From positions 1 through 36,299 of the forward strand of contig MU859323.1 of NCBI GenBank assembly GCA_033297205.1: a DNA stretch of 36,299 bases. Reading direction: 5' to 3'. The position numbers were made by a program, and so were the translations under genes. The notes under the pieces were generated by a model, which had not been told where the DNA came from, did no database searches, and worked only from the letters and a program-made list of their open reading frames with translations. This document shows, one piece after another, positions 1-9,600 of this stretch (positions are counted from its first letter, which is position 1; each line of letters opens with the position of its first letter). This DNA is from Pseudoneurospora amorphoporcata. Taxonomy: Eukaryota > Ascomycota > Sordariomycetes > Sordariales > Sordariaceae.

Positions 1-71
1 GTATAAAACCCAGAGCTCGTATCCTACCTTCCTATGGGGGAACTCTTCCCTCTTCAACTTCTTGTCTTTAG

Positions 72-287
72 TCCAAGATAATCAAGCGGTACACAATCTA
101 CCCGTTGCCCTCTAGTTACGCCGTGACAGTACTAATATATAACCTTGAAGGCTTTATAGTTTATTTCTTACCCAACTACCTGGGGTGGACCCCGAAGGAA
201 ATCGTGAACTACGCCGCTATTTGTCGCAAAGAGTTCAGGGAAGGCAAGATCCATTCTAACATCAGGTGGCGTGTGGTGCGCGCTTAA
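72..287 (+). CDS. C-terminal exon of a LaeA-like SAM-dependent methyltransferase (partial at left edge)
   Basis: This is the last exon of a class I methyltransferase whose catalytic part lies left of the window. The reading frame opens after a CTTTAG acceptor ending at 71. It contains the typical family tail: a Leu-Gly-Trp motif, an Arg-Lys-Glu segment and an Arg-Val-Val segment. The complete paralogue at 1415-3017 has the same tail, and its last intron sits at the equivalent place (39 versus 41 residues before the Gly-Trp). The stop at 285-287 comes five codons early: reading on gives Lys-Pro-Phe-Asp-Ala then a second stop at 303-305, matching Lys-Pro-Leu-Asp-Ala-stop in the paralogue. The paralogue has Gln where this copy has TAA, so a C-to-T change (CAA to TAA) is likely. 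The loss is small, so the gene may still work; it could also be a decaying copy. Confidence 0.6.
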   Translation, partial: SKIIKRYTIYPLPSSYAVTVLIYNLEGFIVYFLPNYLGWTPKEIVNYAAICRKEFREGKIHSNIRWRVVRA

Positions 288-305
288 AAGCCGTTTGATG
301 CTTAA

Positions 306-1414
306 AATAGATAACTAACGGGAGGCCACGCTAAACGCCGGTGGATATCGTAAATGATGTATCTGCCCATGTTTGGTTATTGATGTGGAAAGCTTCCTGC
401 GTCAGTCGGGATTTGGGTGCGACACTTCAGTATCATTTATCGTCATTTTGAAAATCGATCATTGAAACCATGGACCCCTTTGCTACTTGTCTCCTCGTCT
501 CCATCTAACGAACAAGGCTCACCGATGTTGATTCCGCCCTACCCATGCCACGTACCTGGCTTTTTCTTTCCAAGTTCCCGGACTCGGCACCGGTATGATC
601 GGCATGCTTCCGGCAAGGTTCATTTAGCAAGGCCCCTTCAGCAACGAGTGTCTATTCCCTACCTACCTTCAACACATCAACACCTTCTTTCCTTTACCCA
701 CAGTTGTCCCACCTAGTCTCAGCCAGCCCATCAGGGACCGGCGATGAGCGCCCACTCTTTGTTCAATCTCACACTACTTCTTTGTAAAGAGAAAAAACCA
801 AGACCACAAAGATCTGAAGGGGAAAAGGAATAAAAAGACGAGCGAACACAACGCAACGAAGAATATATTCGACCCTCGTAACCGTCGAAGGAAAGACAAA
901 ATCCGAGAAAGGCACCCTTCCGACTGCAGGTCGACTAAAGCATTAACAGTAACTAACACTTCTCCCCCTCTCTTCCGTCACGAGATGTTAATGCACGTTA
1001 TTAATGCCCCCGAGGTGCTTCTTGAGGAAGATCTGATCTGTGCCACGCGCATCTTGTCCGATTACTAGCAGCAGCCACATCGCCCACATGCACATGCTTC
1101 CACATGCAAGAAGACGCATCGCTTCAACCGTGATTGAGAGAGATGACCTTTCCAGTAGGTACGTCCTTGTCTCATCCGTTCCCACTATCAGTATTCAAAT
1201 GGTTGTTCTATAATCTGGGCCGGTCGGGTGAGGCTAAAGGTATACGTATGATCTGGGGTCAACCTTGTTGGACATTTGCTATGGTCGTTCGAGGTTTTCA
1301 ACCCCATATTATGGACTATTTATAGAAACAAAACGAAGAACTTGTCATCCTCTACCCGCCCGCTAACTGTGGGAGACCCAACGGTCCCGGTCTATGTTGT
1401 TGCCCAGCCGTACA
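306..1414. other. Intergenic spacer between two convergent methyltransferase genes
   Basis: I see no convincing gene here. The small open frames lack domain character and overlap each other on both strands. Both flanking genes end at this spacer, so it should hold two 3' UTRs. A purine-rich patch lies at about 785-850, and a short cluster of CACATGC repeats lies near 1077-1115. Confidence 0.6.
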
Positions 1415-3017
1415 TTAAGCATCCAATGGCTTCTGGCCATACACCATGCGGTAGATGAAGTACCCATGAATGTCCTTGTTCTTCATCTCCTTCCGCACAT
1501 GTTGGATGTAGATATTGATCTCCTCGTCGGTCCACCCCATAATGGTACCGAACATATATTGAAGACTACCCCTAAGGTCGGAGTTCATAGCGGCATAGAA
1601 GTATATGCCAAGTTCGTGCATCTTCTTGTCGTCGGACCATGGGGAAAAAGGGACCTATGAGAAACCCGCGGTTAGAGCTGGTCCCTGGGACAGAAGGTGT
1701 AGGAAGCAGAGAATTTACCTTGTAATCCTTCGTTACAATGTTTATGAAGCCGGCCTCTTTCATCGCGTTCTCCATTAGGTTATTACTATGCAGATCGACT
1801 TCAAACCCAATCTTCCTCCCAGCCTCCTGCCACATAGGGCCCCATTGGCCTACGGCATGAACTTTGTTATCCACGGAACCATCGTCGGACAAAGCAGTAC
1901 CGGAGGCATCTATATGCTCAATGTAACCGCCCGGTTTGCAGCCTTCATAAGCCTTCTTATACAAAGCAGGCCAATCCTTAACGGTGCCAGTGAGCCAACG
2001 GAGGTGAATGAAGTCGAAGAAATTAGTCTTATAGGTCCATTCCTTATTGTAGTCGTCAATATCAAAACGGACATTAGGGGGTACCCAACTAGGCTGGATG
2101 GGCGAGATATCAGTGCCAATGACGTTGCAGTTAGGGAATTTATCGGCAAAATCAATTGCCCAAAGGCCTGAAATTCGAGTTAACATTTAAAGGAACAATT
2201 CACAAGACAGCGCAGAAATTCAGCGTACCTGTACCCGTGCCAAGGTCAATCGCGTTCTCGATATTCTCTGGAAGAGGCGCATCATAAAGCCTGCCATCCA
2301 GACAAATGGTCATCGCATGGTGGCTGAGGTAGGAAATATCTGGTCAGCTACAAGAACTCGCTATGTGAAACTTGGTGGTCAGAATGATGTTCCACTCACA
2401 AAATATCCAGCACTTCATTCGCCTTCTCGTCATTGGGAGCCCTGTGTAATGGTTCAATGCTCGTTAGCGTTCGTTGTTTCCTCCCACATGCGCAGTGCTT
2501 CATCGATACTCGTCTAGGCTGGAGCGCCACACAGACCCAATGAAGAGGTCAGAATGGGCGCTTCGGTCCCTGGCAAGTAATCCAAAAAGACTTACCAGTA
2601 CTCTCCGTCCGTTACGCTATCGCTATGGTAAGTCCGGCCGTTCATGGTACGGTATTTGAGGATACTCGAGCTAATCGAAGCAGTCGAGCTCTCGACATCA
2701 CTTCCAATGGTTGAATCCCCATCATTCTCCTCCTCTTCTGGAAGTCCCTGCAGTGTGACAAGGGAGGTAAGTCAGTGCTCAATTCCAGTCATAATCATCG
2801 TGGCCAGGATGTGGGGAACATGAGCTAGCCATACCTGTTCAGCCCAATGAGATCCAGGAAGAAAGCCAGCCGTCGTTTCAGCAGCGGGAGATGCAGGACC
2901 GGGCGTGGGTGATTTCGGTGCAGGCGTAGGTGACTTTGCTGCCGCTGGAGTTGCAGGAGCCGGCGTGGGTGATTTGGCTGCCGGCGACTGAGCCTTTCTC
3001 TTCGCCGAAGAACTCAT
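1415..3017 (-). CDS. LaeA-like SAM-dependent methyltransferase, six exons, 386 aa
   Basis: This is a class I S-adenosylmethionine-dependent methyltransferase of the large fungal LaeA-like/Methyltransf_23 group; the substrate is unknown. My exon model is 3017-2835, 2747-2596, 2441-2400, 2323-2229, 2167-1719 and 1654-1415. All junctions are GT-AG and the frame closes to 1161 nt. SAM-binding motif I, DLGTGTG, falls at about residues 152-158, split by an intron in its last glycine codon. It is followed by an acidic post-I strand (GTDIS) and the family's C-terminal tail ending in GQKPLDA. Residues 1-50 are a low-complexity Lys/Pro/Ala/Thr leader with a repeated KSPTPAP unit, probably disordered. 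The start ATG at 3017 opens this leader and no other ATG fits. The partial gene at the left edge is a convergent paralogue. Enzymes of this group often methylate secondary metabolites or regulators, but nothing nearby identifies a cluster. Confidence 0.93.
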
Positions 3018-3281
3018 GGTGAAATTGTGGATGCCTTAGCGGTATGTTCTTCTTGAAATCGAGTTTGTGGGTGAAGAAGAGAGAATGGCCGGGAACATAA
3101 AGTGTTGTGGATGTGCCAGCGTCGTCCGATTTATAGAATGAGGTAGAGTACCCGGTTCAGTGCTAGCAAATGTGATAGCGGGAATGATCTACCCCTCACC
3201 GCTCCAATTGGTACTAGAAAAAGGAAAGAAGTGTCCTAGTGTACATAGTACATAGTATGTGATGTAACCCCAGCAATTTAA

Positions 3282-4433
3282 TTAGAATGAGCGGTGTTGT
3301 GGCCAATGTGCTGAATGGCTGACTGCCGTGGGGTGGTAATGACTTCCGAGGTTAATAAGCCCGAGTGGTTCCGTCGAGGAGTTGAAGACCTGTGCTAGAC
3401 TTAGTTGCCTGTTTTGTTCATGTTCTTGACATTCCATGTCCTGCTCCGGGCCGGTTGAGGTTGAACCGGGTTTTCCCACTTGGCTTGCATCTCGCTGGGC
3501 ACCGCCGAACATGAAGGCGTGATAGGTGGCTTCTTTTGTTGCGTACACCGGTCGTCCCTCTCTATGATCCTTATCCTGCGAGTAGTATACGGAATTCGTG
3601 CTTTGTCGTCGTCGTCTTCTTCCTCCACCATAGTCGCCTCTTCTGACTTCCCCCACACCTCTTCTCTTTATTTCCCCGACAGTCACACCCAACATGAACT
3701 CCTCCTCCAATCGTCCATCCAACCCATCATCCGGCTCCAACTCCAACTCCCCACCAACCTGATGACTCCTCTTCCCCCCCACCCCGCTTGTATCGTTATT
3801 CACTACCACCACCACCGATCGTCTCGCTGATTTCTTCTCAGGCACTAAGTCTAGAGGCGGCACCGGCGGTATCGCCCCCCTTCTCGCATCCTCCCTCGGA
3901 GTCGGCGGAGAACGAAGTCCATAACTCGGATGCGGCGTCCACGGCCGTCGTGGAGCTAATTGCTGCTGCTGACCATGTTCATGTTCAACTGGCCTGGAAT
4001 AGTCAAGTCTAATACTTGGAAGGGAACCTGATGACCTGGAGGTTTTCTTGACACCATGTTGCTGTTGAAGGCCCGGGGATAAAAGCGCACCATCATCACA
4101 TACCCGCCCCGGCGGTGGCCTAGCCGGAGAAGTTGGCGTCGTCCTCCATGGTGGTGCTGGACGTAGTGCACGTCGCGGTTCTGCTTCTGGTTTGTGGGCA
4201 TGGTCGTCAAGTCCCGGAAGGGGATTTATTAGTGGAAAGGCTGACGAGGATACCTCTAGGGGATCCGGATCCGATGCTTGTGTTGTGGGCGGTGCTGGTG
4301 CAGCTCGAGGATGCGAATATGCCCCTTCCCCCGTTGGGGGACCTCCTAAGTCTAACTCTTGGCGAATTGCTTGTGGTCTAGTTCTAGGCGACGAAGGGGT
4401 TGGAGGTAGTCTTCTTTCTCCTTGTCGGTCCAT
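3282..4433 (-). CDS. Proline/arginine-rich hypothetical protein, about 383 aa
   Basis: I do not recognise this protein. The open frame is over 1.3 kb long without a stop, which is unusual by chance. The ATG at 4433 (MDRQGERRLPPTP) is my choice because the frame upstream of it runs into a low-complexity repeat. The protein is rich in Pro, Arg, Ser and Gln, with several PPTP/RPPP motifs, a short Gln run, a Val run (VVVVV) and a basic Arg run. It has no clear membrane segment or catalytic motif and looks largely disordered. The C-terminal third could be altered by an unseen intron. Confidence that it is translated is moderate; a non-coding origin from a GC-skewed region is the alternative. Confidence 0.5.
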   Translation of the reverse strand: MDRQGERRLPPTPSSPRTRPQAIRQELDLGGPPTGEGAYSHPRAAPAPPTTQASDPDPLEVSSSAFPLINPLPGLDDHAHKPEAEPRRALRPAPPWRTTPTSPARPPPGRVCDDGALLSPGLQQQHGVKKTSRSSGSLPSIRLDYSRPVEHEHGQQQQLAPRRPWTPHPSYGLRSPPTPREDARRGAIPPVPPLDLVPEKKSARRSVVVVVNNDTSGVGGKRSHQVGGELELEPDDGLDGRLEEEFMLGVTVGEIKRRGVGEVRRGDYGGGRRRRRQSTNSVYYSQDKDHREGRPVYATKEATYHAFMFGGAQRDASQVGKPGSTSTGPEQDMECQEHEQNRQLSLAQVFNSSTEPLGLINLGSHYHPTAVSHSAHWPQHRSF

Positions 4434-4480
4434 ATCTTTTTTTTTTGTTGACTGTACTTGTTCGTTGAATTTTCTTCGTT

Positions 4481-4775
4481 TGCTGGCTTTCTGGCTTTCT
4501 GGCTTTGCGATTTCCTGGCTTTCTGACTTCCTGTTTTGGTTCTCTGTTTTGGGCTTTCCGATTTCCTGCCTTCCTGCCTTCCTGCCTCTCTGCCTCTCTG
4601 CCTTTCCAATTCCCAATTTCCTGGTTTCTGCCTCTCTAATTTCCTGGATTCCTGTCCCTTGCGATTTCCTGGATTCCTCCCCTTCCGATTTCCTGGCTTT
4701 CCGATTTCCTGCCTTTGCGACTTCCTGCCTTTCCTGCCTTTCCTCGTCTTCTGGTTTCTCCGTTTCTGGGCTTTC
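4481..4775. repeat. Degenerate pyrimidine-rich minisatellite
   Basis: This roughly 300-bp tract is made of imperfect units of about 8-12 bp built on CTGGCTTTC, CCTGCCTTC and GATTTCCTGG. It is almost pure pyrimidine interrupted by G on the + strand, and purine-rich on the - strand. Every reading frame is therefore open and gives repetitive Lys/Arg/Gln/Gly (minus) or Leu/Pro/Phe/Ser (plus) peptides, which should not be taken as evidence of coding. It lies directly upstream of the ATG of the proline-rich ORF, in its promoter or leader. Confidence 0.8.
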
Positions 4776-4822
4776 CCCTCCTGGTTAGCAAACCAAACTC
4801 CCGATACCCCAAACATCCAAAA

Positions 4823-4919
4823 GCTGCTCAACAACTTCCGGCCCCAAATACCGCAAAAAGACAAACCAGTTGCTGCTCAACAGCCCCCGGCCCAGTATCA
4901 CAAAAAAGACAAACCAGTT
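4823..4919. repeat. Tandem duplication of a 48-49 bp unit
   Basis: Two adjacent copies, 4823-4871 (49 bp) and 4872-4919 (48 bp), share the start GCTGCTCAAC and the end AAAAGACAAACCAGTT. They differ at a handful of internal sites and one single-base indel. This is a local duplication of unknown function, next to the minisatellite. Confidence 0.85.
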
Positions 4920-5866
4920 GCTCTTGGAAGTATATCTTACCTTCAGGTTCTAGCCAGCACTGGAGTTCCCCAATCTGGTCTCCAAAGCCTAGCTTCCAAG
5001 TTATTTTTCGCAAAGTTTCCCTTTCAAGCTCGCCTCTTCCGTTCCCGATATTGGCTACCGCGGTTTTCCTAATCAGAATCTTCCACGTCAGTATTTCCCT
5101 CATCTATGGCCACAAGTTGAAACATCTGACCACTTACTTTGATCAGGAATAATCTTTCGATCCATGTGCCAAAGACGACAAGCCAAAAGAGCAAAGAATC
5201 ACTTCCCAAGTTTGAGCTTTTATATCTGATATCACCAAATCCGTTAGTGACATACCTCACTCGCCAAACCACCAACAACCAACGCAATGAGCAACACCAC
5301 CACCAAGCTATACATATCACTCACCGTAAAATTCATCCAAATCACCATCAAGCCCTGCAAACATTAGATTCATCATCTCTCAGGGACTCCCAAGCATCGG
5401 CATTCTCTGATTCATCAACATCACTACCCAAAACACAATCATTCACTGCTTCACATTCATGTAAAAGGCTTCAAGTAAAGGTACGTTCTTTATGCTATGG
5501 ACTTATGTAGAACTGGTAATGTTGGAAAGAAACCGAGACCCAGGACGAAAAACGATTGTGCAAGTGCCATCCATGAATCCTTCCCTGATATCGGTCCCAA
5601 GATCCTCCCAAGCATTGACTCCCTCCACGGCCACCAGCATCTTGTTGTATTGATCAGTAAATCATAGTATACTACCACAATCGCCAATATCGTCCAAATG
5701 TCTGACCTCAGTGCGTCAAGAAGACCCATCCAAGTCCCAAACCCTTTGGATACCGCTTGCCAATCAAACGCCTCCCCACTGCCGACATGTCCCACCTAGG
5801 CAACAATGTCCGGGCATGTGACTGATCCAATCCCAGTCACCAAAGAGCCAGTCAAAGCGACCAAGA
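4920..5866. other. Region downstream of qde-2; no resolved gene
   Basis: This stretch should contain the qde-2 3' UTR. On the minus strand there are several short open segments with plausible splice signals: 5795-5705 (a Gly-Ser-Gly-Glu region), 5641-5508 (starts with ATG and contains NAWEDLGTDI), about 5440-5365 (contains ADAWESLRDD) and 5103-4828. I could not join them into one closed frame. On the plus strand only short Thr/Asn/His-rich frames are open. The region may hold a small multi-exon gene or simply UTR sequence. Confidence 0.4.
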
Positions 5867-8866
5867 TTAGACCCACCACATGGTATCGTGGATGGTACTC
5901 TCAGGGAAACCAGGCATGCGGGTCAGCTTGGGAGGCGGGTTGTTCTTCTTGAACTCGCTGCTGTAAGTAGAGGCATCTTGCTGTACCTTGCCAACCAAGC
6001 CATCCGGGTTGTTCACCTTCTCCCTGACCGGCTCGGGAACCTTGGGGTTGTCACCATAGTCCAGAGCCTCATGGGCGCGGCCACGAGCGCCCGCCAGATG
6101 GGCATAGTAGACAGCCGGGTGCAGCGAGATGGGCGTGGTGGAACGGCAGAACGTGTAGCACTGATGGTAAATCATCTTCTGCAACTGGTTCACCGGGGCC
6201 TTGATCTCGTCCATGAGCACGTGGTAATGGACAGGACGCGCGGTGCCCTGGAGCGCATGGTGCGAGTTCAGGAAGAAGTCGTAGTGGAAGGGATGGGTAA
6301 CCTCCTTCTCCACCAGCGTGCCAGGCTCGCAGTTGCCGTTCCTATCTCCCTTGTCGGGGAAGAAGCGAATGTGGTGACGCTTGGTGGCCACAATCACCGT
6401 AACCTTGGCGTCCTTTCCGGGAGCGTTGTTGTGTCTGGCCTTGAAGACCTTCTTGATGGCTGCCACCTCCTGCTTCATGACATGTGCAAACTGGCCCTCG
6501 GAGACGCCGTCGCGGAAATAGTAGATGTGCTCGACCTCACATCCCGCCTTCTGCTTGTAGGTCTTGAGGAAATTGGGAAGCATGGTTTCGATGTTCTCGT
6601 TGGTCAAGACCTCGCTGCGCCAGCCGTTGGTCTCGACGGCGGCGCGATACTGATAACCGTCCCTGTCGACTGAGGCGCACATGGCAGCAATGGACGGCAT
6701 GTCTGAGCCCGGCGAAGCGTGAGACACATCGACGCCAATCATCATAGTGGGTCTGGAGAAGAACCCGTGAGGCTTGGCCTTGGTGGCAGTGAGGCTGGAG
6801 GTCTGTCCGCCCAGCTTGGCGTTGACCTTCATGCAGACATTTGAAATGTACTGCGCATTCGCAGCCTTGACGTGCGGCGCTTGAAGGACTTGCGTAACCA
6901 CACCGTAGCGACAGTCAAAGATCTTCTTGATCCGCTCGTAAACATGAGCCGACTTGTCCGGGACGACGATGAAGACGATTTCGGGGTACCTCTTGTTTGC
7001 CTTGAAGATATTCGACATGTGGAAGTTAACACAGTCCATCAGTGTGCCTGGATTGCACTGAAGATTGACGATGCCGGGAACTGGGTTCGCAACTTTGCCG
7101 CCATGTGCCTTGTAAGCAGGGACGAAGGCTTGGCAGAAGCTCTTGATGTTCTGCATATCGACACAGCTGTTGAAGGCAAAGAAGCCCCAGAGACCCAAGG
7201 GCTGCTTGTTGCCTTCAATAAACTTGGCGCCGCGAAGGTCCCAGCGACCGGTATTCATGGGTCTGACAGTCTTCTTCTCAAAGAAGACCTCAGGGTGCTT
7301 GAGCACCTTGGCCTCAGTCCTAGCCATGTCAGGGGAGATGGTGACGCCAAAGGCCTTGAGGTACTTGTCGTTGGCCCAGTCGAGACGCTTAACCGAGGCC
7401 GCAATGTCGTTCTTGCGCTGTGCCGGGCGCTGAACGGCAAACTTGATCATCGCCGCAGTCTGGTCGGGGCTCAGCTTGAAGTTGTACTGGTTGAACGACA
7501 CAATGTTGCAGAACTCAGCAGGGAAGGATCCAGCACGGGTGGTCTCAATGACGGGCCAGCCGGCCGAGTGGATCAGGGCTTTGCCGTATTTCTCTCTCAT
7601 GTAGTCCCTGATGGAGATCAACTTCTCGGTGCCGTTGTTCTTCCAGTTGAATTTGACGTGGTACGAGTTCATGCCATCCTTGCCGCCAATCTTGCCGGTC
7701 TTATCGAAGGCGAAGCCCTTGATCTTGTACTCCTTCTTCTCCTCGGGGCGATGGAGGAGTGTGAAGCGACAGCCCTTCAGGCGGCGAATGGCCCTGAAGG
7801 CCTCAGACGGTTCAAGGGTGTTGCCGCGTACCACCGGCTTCAACGCGTCGGTGACCTGCTGGTCGTTAAGGACCTGCATGCCGGGCAACTTTCTCACCCC
7901 ACCGTAAACGTTAATGATGTACTTCATCATCTTGTCAGCTGTGTTGGCCTTCCAGAAGGCCTGGTTGGACACATCAACATTGACGCCCAAACCAATGGGC
8001 TTGATGTTCTGGCTGAGTCGGAATGAAGCATAAACACCCTTGTATGCGCTGAGGACCAGGTCAAGGTCATAGGATGGCATCGACGGGTGGAAGAAGCTGC
8101 GCTTGATGGTTGTCATGCGCTCCGAGGGGCCCTGGCGGAGCAGGTGGTCGAGGAAACTCATGCACTCGAGCACATGGTTGTCCCAAGGAGCCTTCTTCTC
8201 GAGGTAAGCCTTGAGAGACATGAGGCGAACCTTGCCGGTGGGCCTGATGGTGAGGTAGAAGACGTTCTTCTTCTCGGCGCCAGGCTTAGGCTTGCGGCCG
8301 TTCTCCTCATCCAGGTCAACCATGATGCGCATCTCGTCGACGGCTTGGGCCAACCAGGCTAGCTTGCGCCCGTCATAGATCCAGGGCTTGGGAGTCACGG
8401 AAGCAAGCTTCTGCTGGACCTTCTTGGACTTCCAGACCTTGTCGTAGACAACGCCGCCGGTAGGCTCAGGGCTGAGCGCAACGTCGTACTGGGAAACATC
8501 CATGTTGGCAAGTCTGGTGACCGGATACTGATTGACCGAGACCATGACGCTGTTGCCCTCGGTGTTGAAACCGCTGCGAGAGGCAAAGGTGCTGCCGACG
8601 TCGGCCTTGAGGTAGGCATCGGCAGGCAGGTCGAGACGCTTGCCAACACGCTCCTCATGGCTCAAGGGGGCACGAGTTTCGGTTCTGCCGGGGTCATATC
8701 CGAGAGAGGGCGGGAAGTTGGAGTGCGCCTGAGCGGGAGCGGCACCCGAAGCAGCAGCGCCATCCGAGGGAGAACGAGTCTGGGTGGGCGACTGAGGCGG
8801 GCCGGCAGGGCGCGAGGGCAAGGTTATCTTCTGACCAGACATCTTGGGAGATCCAGGAGCAGACAT
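5867..8866 (-). CDS. qde-2: Argonaute protein QDE-2 (quelling / RNA silencing slicer)
   Basis: This is an Argonaute that binds small RNAs and cleaves complementary RNA in fungal RNA silencing (quelling). In Neurospora QDE-2 works with Dicer products and the QIP exonuclease in the cytoplasm. The frame is continuous for 999 codons from the ATG at 8866 (MSAPGSPKMSGQ). The order is a disordered Pro/Ser/Ala leader (residues 1-60), an N domain (about 80-230), PAZ (about 310-455), MID (about 560-660) and PIWI (to about 930). Slicer residues are present: Asp713 in GVDVSH, Asp786 in YYFRDGVSEGQ, and the HYH motif at 880-882, so the enzyme should be catalytically competent. The frame stays open 44 codons further upstream to 8998, and a second Met lies at 8842, so the true N-terminus needs transcript data. 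The gene ends with a short WWV tail typical of Argonautes ending in hydrophobic residues. No intron is needed. Confidence 0.95.
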   Translation of the reverse strand: MSAPGSPKMSGQKITLPSRPAGPPQSPTQTRSPSDGAAASGAAPAQAHSNFPPSLGYDPGRTETRAPLSHEERVGKRLDLPADAYLKADVGSTFASRSGFNTEGNSVMVSVNQYPVTRLANMDVSQYDVALSPEPTGGVVYDKVWKSKKVQQKLASVTPKPWIYDGRKLAWLAQAVDEMRIMVDLDEENGRKPKPGAEKKNVFYLTIRPTGKVRLMSLKAYLEKKAPWDNHVLECMSFLDHLLRQGPSERMTTIKRSFFHPSMPSYDLDLVLSAYKGVYASFRLSQNIKPIGLGVNVDVSNQAFWKANTADKMMKYIINVYGGVRKLPGMQVLNDQQVTDALKPVVRGNTLEPSEAFRAIRRLKGCRFTLLHRPEEKKEYKIKGFAFDKTGKIGGKDGMNSYHVKFNWKNNGTEKLISIRDYMREKYGKALIHSAGWPVIETTRAGSFPAEFCNIVSFNQYNFKLSPDQTAAMIKFAVQRPAQRKNDIAASVKRLDWANDKYLKAFGVTISPDMARTEAKVLKHPEVFFEKKTVRPMNTGRWDLRGAKFIEGNKQPLGLWGFFAFNSCVDMQNIKSFCQAFVPAYKAHGGKVANPVPGIVNLQCNPGTLMDCVNFHMSNIFKANKRYPEIVFIVVPDKSAHVYERIKKIFDCRYGVVTQVLQAPHVKAANAQYISNVCMKVNAKLGGQTSSLTATKAKPHGFFSRPTMMIGVDVSHASPGSDMPSIAAMCASVDRDGYQYRAAVETNGWRSEVLTNENIETMLPNFLKTYKQKAGCEVEHIYYFRDGVSEGQFAHVMKQEVAAIKKVFKARHNNAPGKDAKVTVIVATKRHHIRFFPDKGDRNGNCEPGTLVEKEVTHPFHYDFFLNSHHALQGTARPVHYHVLMDEIKAPVNQLQKMIYHQCYTFCRSTTPISLHPAVYYAHLAGARGRAHEALDYGDNPKVPEPVREKVNNPDGLVGKVQQDASTYSSEFKKNNPPPKLTRMPGFPESTIHDTMWWV

Positions 8867-9600
8867 GTTGCAGGTACTGGTTGAGACAAGAGTCAGTGGT
8901 TTTCCTCTGGATATGTTGCAGTGCGATGATGAGGAAGTGAGATGGGGAGGTGTACCTCTTGTGTAGACGGTGATGGGAGAGGAGGGGGTAAAACTCACAG
9001 GACTGTAGACTGGTGTCTAGGTCAGGTCGCTGTCAAAAACGAAAGTCTTGGTCGGTTGCTGCGGTTGCTGTCGAAGAAAAGAATAGAGAGGACCAGTAAG
9101 CGAGTGATCCTTGGTTGAGTGTGATGAGGAAGTTTTGGAAGAGGATTAGGAAGGGGGGGAGGGGGGTTCTTATAGATTTCTGGAGGATCATCCACGGCAC
9201 AGAAAAGGTACGTACCTGAGGCAAGCGCGTGAAAGGGAGCAATCAAGCAGTCCAGACGAGAGGGAGTCAGGATGAGCACTGCCTCTGACTGTTGAAAAAG
9301 ATGCGATCAGGAATGTTGGAGGGTTGCGATGAACAAGAGAAACGGTGAGCAAAAAGCGAGTGTTTGCCCAGCGTTGAAGGTTGAGATGAGAGGAAGAAAA
9401 AGGGAAAAAGGAGAGAGGGAAGTGAGGGGTGGCACAAGAACAGTGCACTCCTTCGGTCGAGGAAGGGACGACTAGACGGCACCGAGTGTGTGATCCGACA
9501 CTTGGCGGCAGTTCTTGCCAGTTGCGGTCCTTTCCAATTTCCCCTGGTGGCCATTTACATGAAATTTTGGTCACCACTGGAAACATTGAGCCACGAGAAT
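8867..9600 (-). promoter_or_regulatory. Long pyrimidine-rich leader/promoter of qde-2
   Basis: About 700 bp upstream of the qde-2 ATG are rich in C and T on the coding strand, as is common for fungal 5' UTRs. Several minus-strand ORFs starting with Met or near-cognate codons (for example 9279-9022 and 9586-9188) overlap here. They could be upstream ORFs, but they have no protein-like features. Several GTACGT/GTACCT donors and CAG acceptors are present, so a 5' UTR intron is possible. The assignment rests on position and composition. Confidence 0.45.

Noticed and set aside
4192..4788. Plus-strand frame translating the minisatellite into Leu/Pro/Phe/Ser repeats
   Set aside because: The tract is open in all frames because of its composition, and the frame overlaps a better minus-strand ORF.
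6872..8026. 384-codon plus-strand open frame opposite qde-2
   Set aside because: It is exactly antisense to a well-conserved Argonaute frame. Its Leu/Val/Asp/Gly-rich translation is what codon bias on the opposite strand produces.
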